NCBI RefSeq assembly: GCF_028369105.1
Contig: NZ_JAQNDO010000001.1
Span: forward strand, 9,952,501 to 10,016,500
Direction of reading: 5' to 3'
DNA from: Polyangium mundeleinium
GTDB lineage: Bacteria; Myxococcota_A; Polyangia; Polyangiales; Polyangiaceae
Length of the DNA: 64,000 nucleotides
Both the position numbers and the translations under genes were made by a program. The notes under the pieces were generated by a model, which had not been told where the DNA came from, ran no database searches, and saw only the letters and a program-made list of their open reading frames with translations. Of the stretch, positions 56,436 through 64,000 are shown one piece after another (within the stretch, counting starts at the first letter, position 1; the number at the start of each line of letters is the position of its first letter).

Positions 56436-56933
56436 ATGGAGCCGCTCTCCGGACAGGACGATCCGCCGCAGCGCGTGGAGGCCTCGGGCGCACAGGCCGG
56501 GCATCGGCCCACGGAGATCAACGCCCTGCTCGGGCGTGGCACCCGCTTCGAGGGCAAGCTCTACTTCGAGGGCCGCGTGCGCCTCGACGGTGACTTCCAG
56601 GGCGAGATCCGCGGCGACGACGTGCTCGTCATCGGCGACGGCGCCCACGTCTCGGGCGACATCCTCGTCGGCGCCTGCATCGTCACGGGGGGCGAGGTCT
56701 CCGCGAGCATCCGCGCCCGCACCGCCATCGAGCTCTACGCCCCGTCCAAGGTCACGGGCGCGCTGCACGCGCCGGCGATCTTCATCGATCGCGGCGTCCA
56801 GTTCGACGGTACTTGCAAGATGGCGCCTCTCGACGAGGCCGACACGCGCACGAGCAAAGAAGCGGCGCCGCCCCCCTCGACGCCGGCACCGCCGACGCCC
56901 GCCTCCCCGGCACCGCCGGCAGGCGGGGCGTGA
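56436..56933 (+). CDS. Bactofilin
   Basis: About 165 residues from ATG 56436, with GGAGG close by. The central region (about residues 28-125) has the short beta-strand repeats of bactofilins: EINALLGRGTRFEGKLYFEGRVRLDGDFQGEIRGDDVLVIGDGAHVSGDI and SKVTGALHAPAIFIDRGVQFDGTCKM. The N-terminal leader and the Pro/Ala-rich C-terminal tail are as usual. Bactofilins polymerise into cytoplasmic filaments, used in myxobacteria for chromosome and cell-shape organisation. Confidence 0.92.
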   Translation: MEPLSGQDDPPQRVEASGAQAGHRPTEINALLGRGTRFEGKLYFEGRVRLDGDFQGEIRGDDVLVIGDGAHVSGDILVGACIVTGGEVSASIRARTAIELYAPSKVTGALHAPAIFIDRGVQFDGTCKMAPLDEADTRTSKEAAPPPSTPAPPTPASPAPPAGGA

Positions 56934-57103
56934 ACGAACTGTCACGCCTCCGCAGGATTCACACGCCGCACAGCGGCATGACCGCCTGAGATCCTGCGGA
57001 GTTGGTGGGATTCCCCGATCCTCGGGGGAGAGCGGCATGGCTCCTGCACTTCGGGATGTCGACGACGACAAGGAATCCCCCTTGTCGTTTTCCGGAGACA
57101 CCC

Positions 57104-57769
57104 ATGACGCTTCGCCTGCGCCACCTCGCCTTCGCGCTGCTCACGACTCTGACCACCCTCAGCGCCGCGCCGAACGTCGCGCGCGCGGGTGACGAGGAAG
57201 CCGCGCGGCTCGAGGCCCGCGGCAAGGCGCAGCGGTACACGCAGAAGACGACGGAGCCGGAGAACTCGATCGACACGGGCGGCGCGGCGATCCTGGTGCA
57301 CGCGCCGATCGACGAGGTGCGGCGGCTCGTCACGGATTACCGGCACTACGAGAAGGTCATCAAGCCCTTCAAGCAGAGCAAGCTGCTCTCGCGCACGAAG
57401 GGCGTGAGCGAGGTGTACCTGGAAGTGCCGATCCTGCACGGCGCCGCGACAGTGTGGGTCGTCACGAAGATCGGACAGCCTGTCAAAGTCGGGAACGAGG
57501 AGCGCATCACGGCGCGGATGGAGCGCGGAAACGTCGACGATTTCCGCGCCACGTGGAAGCTCCGCGCGGTGGACGGGGAGCGGACGATCGTGAAGCTGGA
57601 GATCCTCGTCGACCCGAAGATGCCCGTGCCCTCGGCGGTGGTGACGCCGGAGCTCTGCACGGCCGCGGACAAGGCCGTGACGGGGGTGCGTGATCAAGCC
57701 GAGAAGAACCACTCGACCGCCTCGGCCTCGCGCGCCGAGCCCCAAAGCGTGCCCGCCGAGGGCTCCTGA
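57104..57769 (+). CDS. Periplasmic SRPBCC/START-like protein
   Basis: About 221 residues from ATG 57104, with CCGGAGA upstream. A Sec signal (MTLRLRHLAFALLTTL...) is cleaved near ARAGD. The domain GGAAILVHAPIDEVRRLVTDYRHYEKVIKPFKQSKLLS and GAATVWVVTKIGQPV fits the polyketide-cyclase/START (SRPBCC) fold, a lipid-binding cavity. Ligand unknown. It is convergent with the DUF2169 gene; the stops are adjacent. Confidence 0.78.
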   Translation: MTLRLRHLAFALLTTLTTLSAAPNVARAGDEEAARLEARGKAQRYTQKTTEPENSIDTGGAAILVHAPIDEVRRLVTDYRHYEKVIKPFKQSKLLSRTKGVSEVYLEVPILHGAATVWVVTKIGQPVKVGNEERITARMERGNVDDFRATWKLRAVDGERTIVKLEILVDPKMPVPSAVVTPELCTAADKAVTGVRDQAEKNHSTASASRAEPQSVPAEGS

Positions 57770-59638
57770 TCAGGAAGCGCGCGCCGCGCCGATCGCGGCG
57801 GCGAGCTTCGACATGAGGCGGGGGTCGTCGACCAACCGCTGCGTCCACACTCTCCCGAGCCGCGCCTGATCCGAAGCCTCGAGCCCGAGCTCGGCGAGGA
57901 CGTCCGCCGTCGTCCCGCGCTCGGCGGCGACCTGGAGCCGCGCATGCTCGACGAGCCCGACGCGCAAGCCGAGCCGCTCCTGCGTGGCGTGGTAGGCCGC
58001 GTCGTACGCGAGCAGGAGCTTGCGTTGGCCCTGCGCGGCTTCCTGGTCCATCGCGTCGGCCCAGTGTCGCTCGACGGAGGCCCACGACGCGCTGGAGAGA
58101 GCGTTCAGCGCGAGGAGCGCGTCGCGGCCGTCGGGGCGATGGCGCAGCTCGGCGGCGATCGTGGCGCACCGTTCGATGGGGATGGAGGCGGGATCAAAGG
58201 GGGCGGGAGAGCTCGGCGGCGGAGGGTCCGCGGGAGCGGAAGCGGGTGCGGGCGCGGGCGCGGCGGCGGACACGCGCGCAGACACGGCGGCGGGCGCGGC
58301 GACCTTTCCCCCCTGCACCGGCCCCGGGCGCGGCGGTGAGGGCCGCGGAGGGCCGGCGCTCGGGGCCGCGGGTTTGCCGAGGCGCGGGCCGAGGGGCGCG
58401 GGCGGCTTGATCGGCGGCTTGATCGCCGGCGTGGCAGGCGTTCGGGTCGAAGGCGGCGGCGCGGGCGCGTTCGGGAGTGGTTCGACCCGGCGGCCGATCT
58501 CGCGCGAAGACGGCGGCGCTGCGGCCTTCGGCATGTCGAGCGTCGTGTCCTCGGTGAGCGGCTCCGCGATGAGCTTCGGCGACGGCGGCGACACGGGCGG
58601 CGGCGGAAGCGGCGGCGCCGCGATGGGATCCTCGGGACGACGGAACGGCAAGGCGGCCGCCGGGTTCGACAGGCCCACCTCGTCGCGATCCGTGGGCAAC
58701 GGGAGGGTGCGCGTGCGTTGTCGTTGCGAGACGTCGGGCGGCGCGGGATCGATGAACGTGATCGGCGGCGCCTCCACCCGCTCCGGCAGCACCATCGTGT
58801 CGCCGCTCTTCGGGGCGATGAGGACGGCGTCGTGCCGCATCTCCAGCAGGTTCAAGCCCGCCTCGACGTCTTCCTCCAGCGACTCACCGAGGCGAAGGAA
58901 CCGATCGATCCGCTCGGCGCGGATCCGCTTCCCTTCCGGATGCGCGGCGACCACGATCTTGCCGACGTCGGCCTCGGCGCCGCTCTTCAGATCGGCCACG
59001 CCGCGGAACGTGAGGACCATCGTCTTCGCTGCGGCGTCGATGCAGAGCGTGTCGCAGCGGAGCACGATCTCGGTGACGCGCCCGCCCTTTGGATCGACGC
59101 GGAAGGCGTGGGGGCGGCGCTGCGGCAGGCGCGTCTCGATCCGGCCGGGCGTGGGCAGGATGCGGTCCATGCCGATGGAGGCGGCGATGCGGAGCAGGTC
59201 GATCCGCTGCTCGCGCGGGGCGCACTGGAAGAACGCAAAGTCGAACCCCTCGGGCGGGGGGCCCGCGGTCCGCGCCTCGCCGCCGAGCACGCCCTGCGCC
59301 CAGGCGTACGCCTCGTCGCCGAGGAGCAGCCGGCGCGACGGCGCTTGCGGGGGCACGGGGCCGCCGGCAGGGAGGCTTCCGCCTTCGACGGCGACGCGCG
59401 CCTCGGGGTCGGTGGCGCCTTGGACGAGGACGTCCACGCGGGGCTTGAGCGGCGAGAGATCCTCGACGCCGCCCTCGGCGAGGGTCGTCACGGGCACCTG
59501 CGTCTCGGCGACGGTCGCCTCTCCGCCGGGCACGATGGTGAACGTCGCCTTGACGATCACCGTGAGCGAATAAGCGCCCGGCGCAGCCTGCCAGATCAAG
59601 GCCCCGGCGCGAAAGGGGCAGAGCGAAAGGACCTCCAC
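57770..59638 (-). CDS. DUF2169 domain protein
   Basis: About 622 residues from GTG 59638; upstream is a TACACT-like promoter element (59647-59652 on the opposite strand) after the TetR stop. The N-terminal 290 residues are DUF2169: RAGALIWQAAPGAYSLTVIVKATF, and FFQCAPREQRIDLLR, VLTFRGVADLKSG. The middle is Pro-rich and disordered and contains GDTMVLPERVE. The C-terminal 110 residues are helical (CATIAAELRHRPDGRDALLALNAL). DUF2169 proteins often accompany type VI secretion effectors, but no other such genes are in the window. Confidence 0.8.
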   Translation of the reverse strand: MEVLSLCPFRAGALIWQAAPGAYSLTVIVKATFTIVPGGEATVAETQVPVTTLAEGGVEDLSPLKPRVDVLVQGATDPEARVAVEGGSLPAGGPVPPQAPSRRLLLGDEAYAWAQGVLGGEARTAGPPPEGFDFAFFQCAPREQRIDLLRIAASIGMDRILPTPGRIETRLPQRRPHAFRVDPKGGRVTEIVLRCDTLCIDAAAKTMVLTFRGVADLKSGAEADVGKIVVAAHPEGKRIRAERIDRFLRLGESLEEDVEAGLNLLEMRHDAVLIAPKSGDTMVLPERVEAPPITFIDPAPPDVSQRQRTRTLPLPTDRDEVGLSNPAAALPFRRPEDPIAAPPLPPPPVSPPSPKLIAEPLTEDTTLDMPKAAAPPSSREIGRRVEPLPNAPAPPPSTRTPATPAIKPPIKPPAPLGPRLGKPAAPSAGPPRPSPPRPGPVQGGKVAAPAAVSARVSAAAPAPAPASAPADPPPPSSPAPFDPASIPIERCATIAAELRHRPDGRDALLALNALSSASWASVERHWADAMDQEAAQGQRKLLLAYDAAYHATQERLGLRVGLVEHARLQVAAERGTTADVLAELGLEASDQARLGRVWTQRLVDDPRLMSKLAAAIGAARAS

Positions 59639-59697
59639 GCGGCGCGCAGTGTACGAAGAGCGCGCGAAAGGGGCGAGCGCTTCTTCGTGGATCCCGA

Positions 59698-60345
59698 TCA
59701 GGGGCGCTTGCGCCGGGTCTTTTGCCGCAAGCCCGCCGGCCGGCGCCGGGGCGGGCGACGCAGGGCTTGCCAGATGCGCTCGGGCAGCTCCCGCGCCGCC
59801 TCGTCGAGGTCGATCTCGGGCGCGCCGGCGAGCCAGCGCCGGGCCGTCTCCGCGACCGGGCCGATGACCAGCATCTCGATCAAGGGCTCGGGCAACGGCA
59901 CGATGCGCCCGGCTTTCACGTGCGGCCGGAGCCATTCCAGGATGGCGGCGAGGCGGCTCTGCTTGGAGGCGAGGATCATCGCCGCGTGGGCGGGCAGGAA
60001 GCTCGCATACGCCGAGGCATGCACGAACCGCGCGGACGCCGGCTGCGCGGCGGTATGCCGGAGGTAGGCCTGCACGAGGGCCGCGACGCCGGCGCGCGCC
60101 CCGCGGACGCCTTCGAGCGAGGCCACGAGGTCATCGAGCAGCGCGCCCATGCAGCGGGCATAAAGCGCGGCGGCGAGGCCGTCGGCATTGCCGAAATGGT
60201 GATACAGGCTCCCGAGGCTCACCCCGCTCGCGGCCACGACGGCGTGCACGGTGAAGGCCTCGTGTCCGCCTTTCTCGAAGACGTCGAGCGCCGCGTCGAG
60301 CAAGCGCTTCGTCGTGTCCTCGCCGCGCTTCTGCTTCGACGCCAT
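59698..60345 (-). CDS. TetR family transcriptional regulator
   Basis: 215 residues from ATG 60345, which overlaps the preceding SDR stop by one base (TGATG). The N-terminal HTH is clear: TTKRLLDAALDVFEKGGHEAFTVHAVVAASGVSLGSLYHHFGNADGLAAALY. The C-terminal ligand domain is helical; the tail is Arg/Lys/Pro-rich. It is the second gene of an SDR-TetR operon, and the 32-bp palindrome upstream of the operon is a probable binding site for autoregulation. Confidence 0.9.
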   Translation of the reverse strand: MASKQKRGEDTTKRLLDAALDVFEKGGHEAFTVHAVVAASGVSLGSLYHHFGNADGLAAALYARCMGALLDDLVASLEGVRGARAGVAALVQAYLRHTAAQPASARFVHASAYASFLPAHAAMILASKQSRLAAILEWLRPHVKAGRIVPLPEPLIEMLVIGPVAETARRWLAGAPEIDLDEAARELPERIWQALRRPPRRRPAGLRQKTRRKRP

Positions 60346-61178
60346 CAGCTCGCCTCGCCCACCCCGGAGAGCGTTTGCGCCTGCGCCCAGAGCCCCGCCG
60401 CGAGCGCTTCCTTCTGCGCGACGGGGTGGAGCGCCGTCTCCACATCGAGGTGATGATATTTGCCCGTCACGCCTTCGAACGCCGGATCGAGCGCGAGCTT
60501 CACGACGGGCCGCGCGCCCTCCTCGGGGGATTTCCAGAGCCGCTTCACCACGCGCAGCAATCGGCCGAGCATCCCCTTCCGATCGCCGAGCCCCGTGCGA
60601 ATGACGCCGGGATGCAGCGCGAGGATCGTCGGCCCGCGCTCTCTCCACCGCGCGGCGAACCGCGGGACCAGGAGCAGGTTGCAGAGCTTCGTCGTGGGAT
60701 AGGTCCCGAGCGGATGAAAGTCTTCTCCGGTGGGTGTCTTTTCGAGATCGGGGCGACCCTTCACGGAAAGGCCGGCGCTCACCTGCACGACGCGGCTCCG
60801 GCCCTCGACGAGCCGCGCTTCGAGCAGGTGGTTCAGCATGAAGGGCGCGAGGTGATTCACGACGAAGGCCATCTCGAGGCCATCCTCGTTCAGGATCCGC
60901 TCGCTCGGCCAGAGTCCCGCGTTGTGGATCAGGACGTCGATGCGCGGACACGCCGCGAGGATCGCATCCGCCGTCGCTCGAATGCCACGTTTCGTGGAGA
61001 GGTCCCCCGTGACGAGCGAGACCTCCCCAGGCCCCGCGCCGCGCAGCTCGTCGAGTGCGCGCTCGCCGCGCTCCCGGTCCCGCGCATGCAGCACCACGCG
61101 GCACCCACGCAGGGCAAGCTCCCGCGCCACGGCGTGCCCGATGCCCCGGTTTCCCCCCGTGACGACGACGGTCTTCAT
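60345..61178 (-). CDS. Short-chain dehydrogenase/reductase (retinol dehydrogenase-like)
   Basis: 277 residues. The NAD(P) site is TGGNRGIGHAVARELALRGCRVVLHARD at the start, an NxAG motif (HNAGLWPSE), VSAGLSV (Ser), and YPTTKLCN (YxxxK catalytic Tyr and Lys). Arg-Asp after the second strand favours NADP. The layout is similar to the RDH-like SDR group. The substrate is unknown; the TetR partner suggests induction by a small hydrophobic ligand. Confidence 0.9.
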   Translation of the reverse strand: MKTVVVTGGNRGIGHAVARELALRGCRVVLHARDRERGERALDELRGAGPGEVSLVTGDLSTKRGIRATADAILAACPRIDVLIHNAGLWPSERILNEDGLEMAFVVNHLAPFMLNHLLEARLVEGRSRVVQVSAGLSVKGRPDLEKTPTGEDFHPLGTYPTTKLCNLLLVPRFAARWRERGPTILALHPGVIRTGLGDRKGMLGRLLRVVKRLWKSPEEGARPVVKLALDPAFEGVTGKYHHLDVETALHPVAQKEALAAGLWAQAQTLSGVGEAS

Positions 61179-61197
61179 GGACGGAAGGTAGCCGAGG

Positions 61198-61229
61198 ACT
61201 GGAACAACATTCTAGAACATTGTTCCAGT
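61198..61229. promoter_or_regulatory. TetR-type operator, 32-bp palindrome
   Basis: The sequence ACTGGAACAACATTCT (61198-61213) pairs with AGAACATTGTTCCAGT (61214-61229) at 14 of 16 positions. It lies about 20 bases upstream of the SDR start codon, where a repressor would block transcription of the SDR-TetR operon. Such length and symmetry fit a TetR-family dimer pair. Confidence 0.7.
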
Positions 61230-61243
61230 CTCCGGCTCGCCGT

Positions 61244-61891
61244 TCAGAGCAGGAGCCCGAGCACCCCGGCGAGGATCAGGGCGCCGGCCCAGACCCGATC
61301 GAGGTCGAACCACGCGCGCCGGAGCATCGCCAGCCCGACCTTGTAGTAGACGACCAGCGCCACGAGCGCCGAGACCGCCAGCATCGCCAGGGTGTGCAGC
61401 GAGATCGCTGCCAGGTAGCCGCTGGGGCTCGACAGCGAGATCCCCGCGGCGTCATGGCAGGAGGGGCCGTGGCAAGGCGCGGGGTTGTCCTCGCCGAGCA
61501 CGAAGACCGGCAGGAGCATGAGCCCCGCGCCGTGCGCCGTGGCCATCAGGAACGACCACACGACGAGGTCGCGTGCATTCACGCGCATGCCCACCCAGCG
61601 CGGGTGGCGCGGGCGCACGAGCTTGAAGATGCCGAAGGCCACGAGCACGCCGCCGGTGATCCACGGCAGGATGCCCGTCGGAATGCTCGCCTTGCCCGCC
61701 GCGAGCAGCCCCACCGCGAGCCCGACGCTCGCGGCGTGGCCGATGGCGATGGGCAAGAGCGCGCGCAGCACCGCTTTGCCGCTCTTCTCTTGCAGCCCGA
61801 GCGCCACCGCGAAGAGCCAGCCCATGCCGGGGCTCAAGCCGTGGTAGGCGCCGAGGAGCGCGAGCGTGATCCAGGGCCAGGCGCTCGTCAC
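61244..61891 (-). CDS. Multipass membrane protein coupled to the selenium-binding protein
   Basis: 215 residues from GTG 61891, overlapping the preceding stop (GTGA). Five to six transmembrane helices are predicted. The motifs YHGLSPGMGWLFAVAL, LPIAIGHAASVGLAVGLL and ATAHGAGLMLLPVF contain conserved His and Gly within membrane helices, loosely like NicO/HupE-type metal transporters; the loop CHGPSCHDAAG has two Cys and His that could bind a metal. The overlap with the selenium-binding-protein gene suggests a common role, perhaps metal supply. The transporter call is tentative. Confidence 0.65.
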   Translation of the reverse strand: MTSAWPWITLALLGAYHGLSPGMGWLFAVALGLQEKSGKAVLRALLPIAIGHAASVGLAVGLLAAGKASIPTGILPWITGGVLVAFGIFKLVRPRHPRWVGMRVNARDLVVWSFLMATAHGAGLMLLPVFVLGEDNPAPCHGPSCHDAAGISLSSPSGYLAAISLHTLAMLAVSALVALVVYYKVGLAMLRRAWFDLDRVWAGALILAGVLGLLL

Positions 61892-63291
61892 GGGTAGCAG
61901 AACGAATCCGAGGAAGCGTCGCCGCCTTCGAGCCGGACCTGGTGGGCCCGGCGCGGCCCGAAGTCCACGTAGAAGTCAGGATCCAGCGCGATCCCGCCGC
62001 CTTCCTTCACGTCGACCTTGACCATCCAGCCCTTGAGCCCGTCCGGATAGAACTGCTCGTCCCAGGTCGTGTAGAGCCCGCTCGTGAAATAGATGCGCTT
62101 GCCGTCGCGGCTCACCTCGACCATCTGCGGCGCGCCCGTGAGCGGCCCGCCCGAGCGCGGGTGCGGCGTGCGCCGCGCGATGCCGCCGATGTGCACCGAG
62201 CCCACGTGCTTCGGCTCGTGCGGGTTCGACACGTCGTACTGGCGCAGCTCGCCCGTGCCCCAGCAGGAGACGTAGAGGTACTTGTCGTCGAGCGAGAGGT
62301 TGATGTCCGTCACGAGCGGCGGCACCGCGCCAAAGCCCTTGAGCAGCGGCGGCAACTGGTCCGCGGACGCAGGCTCGGCCGGGATCGTGATCACCTTCTT
62401 GATCGCCCAGCGCTCGCCTTCGCGGTACCAGAGCCAGACCGAGGCCGAGAGGTCCGCGACGCTGATGACCACGCCCATGAAGCCCCAGGCCTTCGTGGGA
62501 TCGTGCGCGGGGCGCAGCTCGAGGGCCATCTGGTGCTCGTCGCCGATATCGAGCGCCTGGACGTGCTTGCGGCGGCGCAGATCCCACACGTGCAGCCGGT
62601 GGCCGTACTTCTTGCCGAGGAGCAGTTCGGGGACGACGCCGTCCTCGATCATCTTCGGCGTGCCCCACTCGCTCGAAATCAGGGTGTCGTGGCCGAGGTG
62701 CCACCAGAAATCGTAGTGCAGGTACTGCGGGCCGCGGTCGATCTCCCAGCGGCCGAGCACGTCGAAGCTCTCGCAGTCGAGCATGAAGATGCCGCCAGGG
62801 CCCTCGCCCGCGGGATTGCCGAGCGCCGAGACGTAGATGCCGTCCGGCCCGCAGTGCAGCGTGTGCGGGCGCGAGTAGCCGGTGCGCGAGGCGATCTCGT
62901 CGGCCTCGATCGTGCGGACGAGCTTGGGCCTGCGCGGATCGAGCTTCGTGTCGAAGATGTAGATGCGCGACGAACGCAGGGCCGGGAGCATCAGGTAACG
63001 GCGCTCGACGTGGGGGTGCGGCGCGTAAGGGCAAAGCGCGGCGCTGCACGCGTTCCAGCCGGAGTGGTGCAGCTCGTCGCCGAAGTTCGGCACCTCGGCG
63101 AGCGCGATGATCTGGCTGTAGGTGGGCGACCGCGGATCGAGGTCGACCGTGGCGAGGCCGTCGCGGAGCGGGTTCGGGCGTCCGAGCACGGCGTTCGCGT
63201 CCGGGGCGGCGACGTAGGCGAACCGCTCGCGCGGCGCGTCCATGGCCATACGCGGCGACGGATAAAACGTAGGATCGGGTCGGAAGGGCAT
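61888..63291 (-). CDS. mtoX: Selenium-binding protein / methanethiol oxidase (SBP56 family)
   Basis: About 467 residues from ATG 63291, with CCGGAGAA upstream. The family is clear: MLPALRSSRIYIFD, SGWNACSAALCP, SRPHTLHCGPDGIYVSALGN, YDFWWHLGHDTLISSEWG, TDINLSLDDKYLYVSCWGTGELRQYD. The many His in these strands match the copper sites of bacterial methanethiol oxidase, which turns methanethiol into formaldehyde, H2S and H2O2. No signal peptide is apparent in the part kept. Formaldehyde made here could be used by the class III alcohol dehydrogenase at 41.7 kb. Confidence 0.9.
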   Translation of the reverse strand: MPFRPDPTFYPSPRMAMDAPRERFAYVAAPDANAVLGRPNPLRDGLATVDLDPRSPTYSQIIALAEVPNFGDELHHSGWNACSAALCPYAPHPHVERRYLMLPALRSSRIYIFDTKLDPRRPKLVRTIEADEIASRTGYSRPHTLHCGPDGIYVSALGNPAGEGPGGIFMLDCESFDVLGRWEIDRGPQYLHYDFWWHLGHDTLISSEWGTPKMIEDGVVPELLLGKKYGHRLHVWDLRRRKHVQALDIGDEHQMALELRPAHDPTKAWGFMGVVISVADLSASVWLWYREGERWAIKKVITIPAEPASADQLPPLLKGFGAVPPLVTDINLSLDDKYLYVSCWGTGELRQYDVSNPHEPKHVGSVHIGGIARRTPHPRSGGPLTGAPQMVEVSRDGKRIYFTSGLYTTWDEQFYPDGLKGWMVKVDVKEGGGIALDPDFYVDFGPRRAHQVRLEGGDASSDSFCYP

Positions 63292-63349
63292 GGCTTCTCC
63301 GGGGAGACGGCCCGAGGATAAGGCCATGTCGTACTTCCTTGAAAGACAA

Positions 63350-64000
63350 ATGATACGCGAAACCCTGCTGGTCCTATCGCTGATTGGCGCGGCGGGCTGC
63401 GGGCCGAGCGTCGCCGTCGATTCGTCAGCGCACGTCACGCCGCCGATCGAGCACATTCCAGATCCGGCCGAGGAGGACACCTGCGCGCAGGGGGAGGTGG
63501 TCACGATCGCCACGATTCACGACCCCGCGGGCCTCGCGCTGGGCGAGGGAAACCTCTTTTTCACGGATGGGGGCGATCTCTACGGTTGCGACGGGGCCGT
63601 GGTTGCGGTCTCGCTCGCAGGCGGCGAGCCCGTGGCCCTCGCCAGCGAGCTCTGCGCGCCGAATCGAATCGTGTACGCGGATCGGGCGCTCTACTGGGCC
63701 AGCCATTCGGGGTACGTCGCGCCGAACGGCCGCGTCACACGTTTCTCGCTCGAAGATGGCACCAGGGAGGACCTCCTCGTGGGGCTCGTCTCCCCGAACG
63801 CGATCGCGGTCGACGGGAAGTACGTTTACGTGGGCGAGCTCGTCACGTACGAAAAACTCCAGAGCCCGGGGCGGTTGCTCCGGCTCGATCGCGCGACTCA
63901 CGAGACCGTCGTGCTCGGTGAAGCCCCCGGCGGCGTGGCTGGCATCACCTTCGACGCTAAATATGTGTACTGGACCGGATCCGTCGGATTCTTGAACGGC
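63350..64000 (+). CDS. Lipoprotein with beta-propeller-like repeats (partial)
   Basis: The frame opens at ATG 63350 (MIRETLLVLSLIGAAGC, a clean lipoprotein signal) and runs off the end of the window with 217 codons visible. The mature part repeats a pattern of Tyr- and Trp-rich strands (ADRALYWASHSGYV, VDGKYVYVGELVTYEKL, AKYVYWTGSVGFL) typical of the YVTN/NHL- or TolB-like propeller lipoproteins of this group. The rest of the gene lies beyond the window. The start is 58 bases from the divergent selenium-binding-protein start, so the two may share a control region. Confidence 0.8.
   Translation, partial: MIRETLLVLSLIGAAGCGPSVAVDSSAHVTPPIEHIPDPAEEDTCAQGEVVTIATIHDPAGLALGEGNLFFTDGGDLYGCDGAVVAVSLAGGEPVALASELCAPNRIVYADRALYWASHSGYVAPNGRVTRFSLEDGTREDLLVGLVSPNAIAVDGKYVYVGELVTYEKLQSPGRLLRLDRATHETVVLGEAPGGVAGITFDAKYVYWTGSVGFLNG

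Noticed and set aside
57770-59638. Part of a type VI secretion locus
   Set aside because: Only DUF2169 is present; no tss, hcp, vgrG or clpV genes are seen in the window.

Overview
The window is high-GC, densely packed DNA that most resembles a large-genome myxobacterium of the Polyangium/Sorangium type (Myxococcota). This placement is an inference from content: about fifteen predicted lipoproteins with Gly/Ser- or Pro-rich linkers, eukaryote-like Ser/Thr kinase proteins, a bactofilin, a DUF4388 protein, a DUF2169 protein, GTG starts, and many 4-base start/stop overlaps. No rRNA, tRNA, CRISPR array or transposase gene was seen. Both window edges cut genes.

Layout. 0-8 kb: end of a probable outer-membrane protein, a large lipoprotein, a DUF2236 oxygenase-like gene, a coupled lipoprotein pair, a degenerate kinase with a C-terminal membrane anchor, and a HEAT-repeat/methyltransferase fusion. 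8.2-15 kb: a molybdenum hydroxylase locus in one direction (XdhC chaperone, MocA-like nucleotidyltransferase, ADP-ribosylglycohydrolase, molybdopterin subunit, glyoxalase I, [2Fe-2S] subunit, FAD subunit), with start/stop overlaps tying the last three genes together. 15-22.5 kb: acetyltransferase, lipoproteins, an operon pairing a DUF4388 protein with a protein that keeps the chromophore-site residues of photoactive yellow protein, a TerB-like gene, a VOC protein and an RluA-type pseudouridine synthase. 22.5-30.8 kb: a TonB-dependent receptor behind a lipoprotein gene, then several membrane proteins of unknown role.

30.8-34.7 kb is a minus-strand set of poorly known genes: a large protein with a possible caspase-like His/Cys pair, an unknown small protein, a DUF5713-like protein, an HNH nuclease and a small helical protein. 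Two of these (the large protein and the HNH gene) are broken by single-base deficits in runs of five identical bases. 34.9-46.6 kb: esterase, acetyltransferase, SpoU-type RNA methyltransferase, a VWA-domain lipoprotein, class III alcohol dehydrogenase and a 1224-residue kinase-ATPase-TPR protein. 46.6-50.1 kb: a hairpin-rich intergenic element, then an envelope-stress-like operon (Spy-like lipoprotein, ECF sigma factor, membrane anti-sigma candidate, CnrX/Spy-like protein), then about 29 tandem copies of a 21-bp unit. 50.2-57.8 kb: AraC regulator, a lamin-tail lipoprotein, a DUF99 protein, an unknown gene pair, a GcvR-like ACT-domain gene enclosed by 50-bp inverted repeats, a bactofilin and a periplasmic SRPBCC-like protein. 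57.8-64 kb: an orphan DUF2169 protein, an SDR-TetR operon with a clear 32-bp palindromic operator, a membrane protein coupled to a selenium-binding protein/methanethiol oxidase, and the start of a lipoprotein.

The least expected items are the photoactive-yellow-protein-like operon, the inverted-repeat-flanked ACT gene, the 21-bp minisatellite, and the 31-35 kb gene set with its two homopolymer frameshifts.
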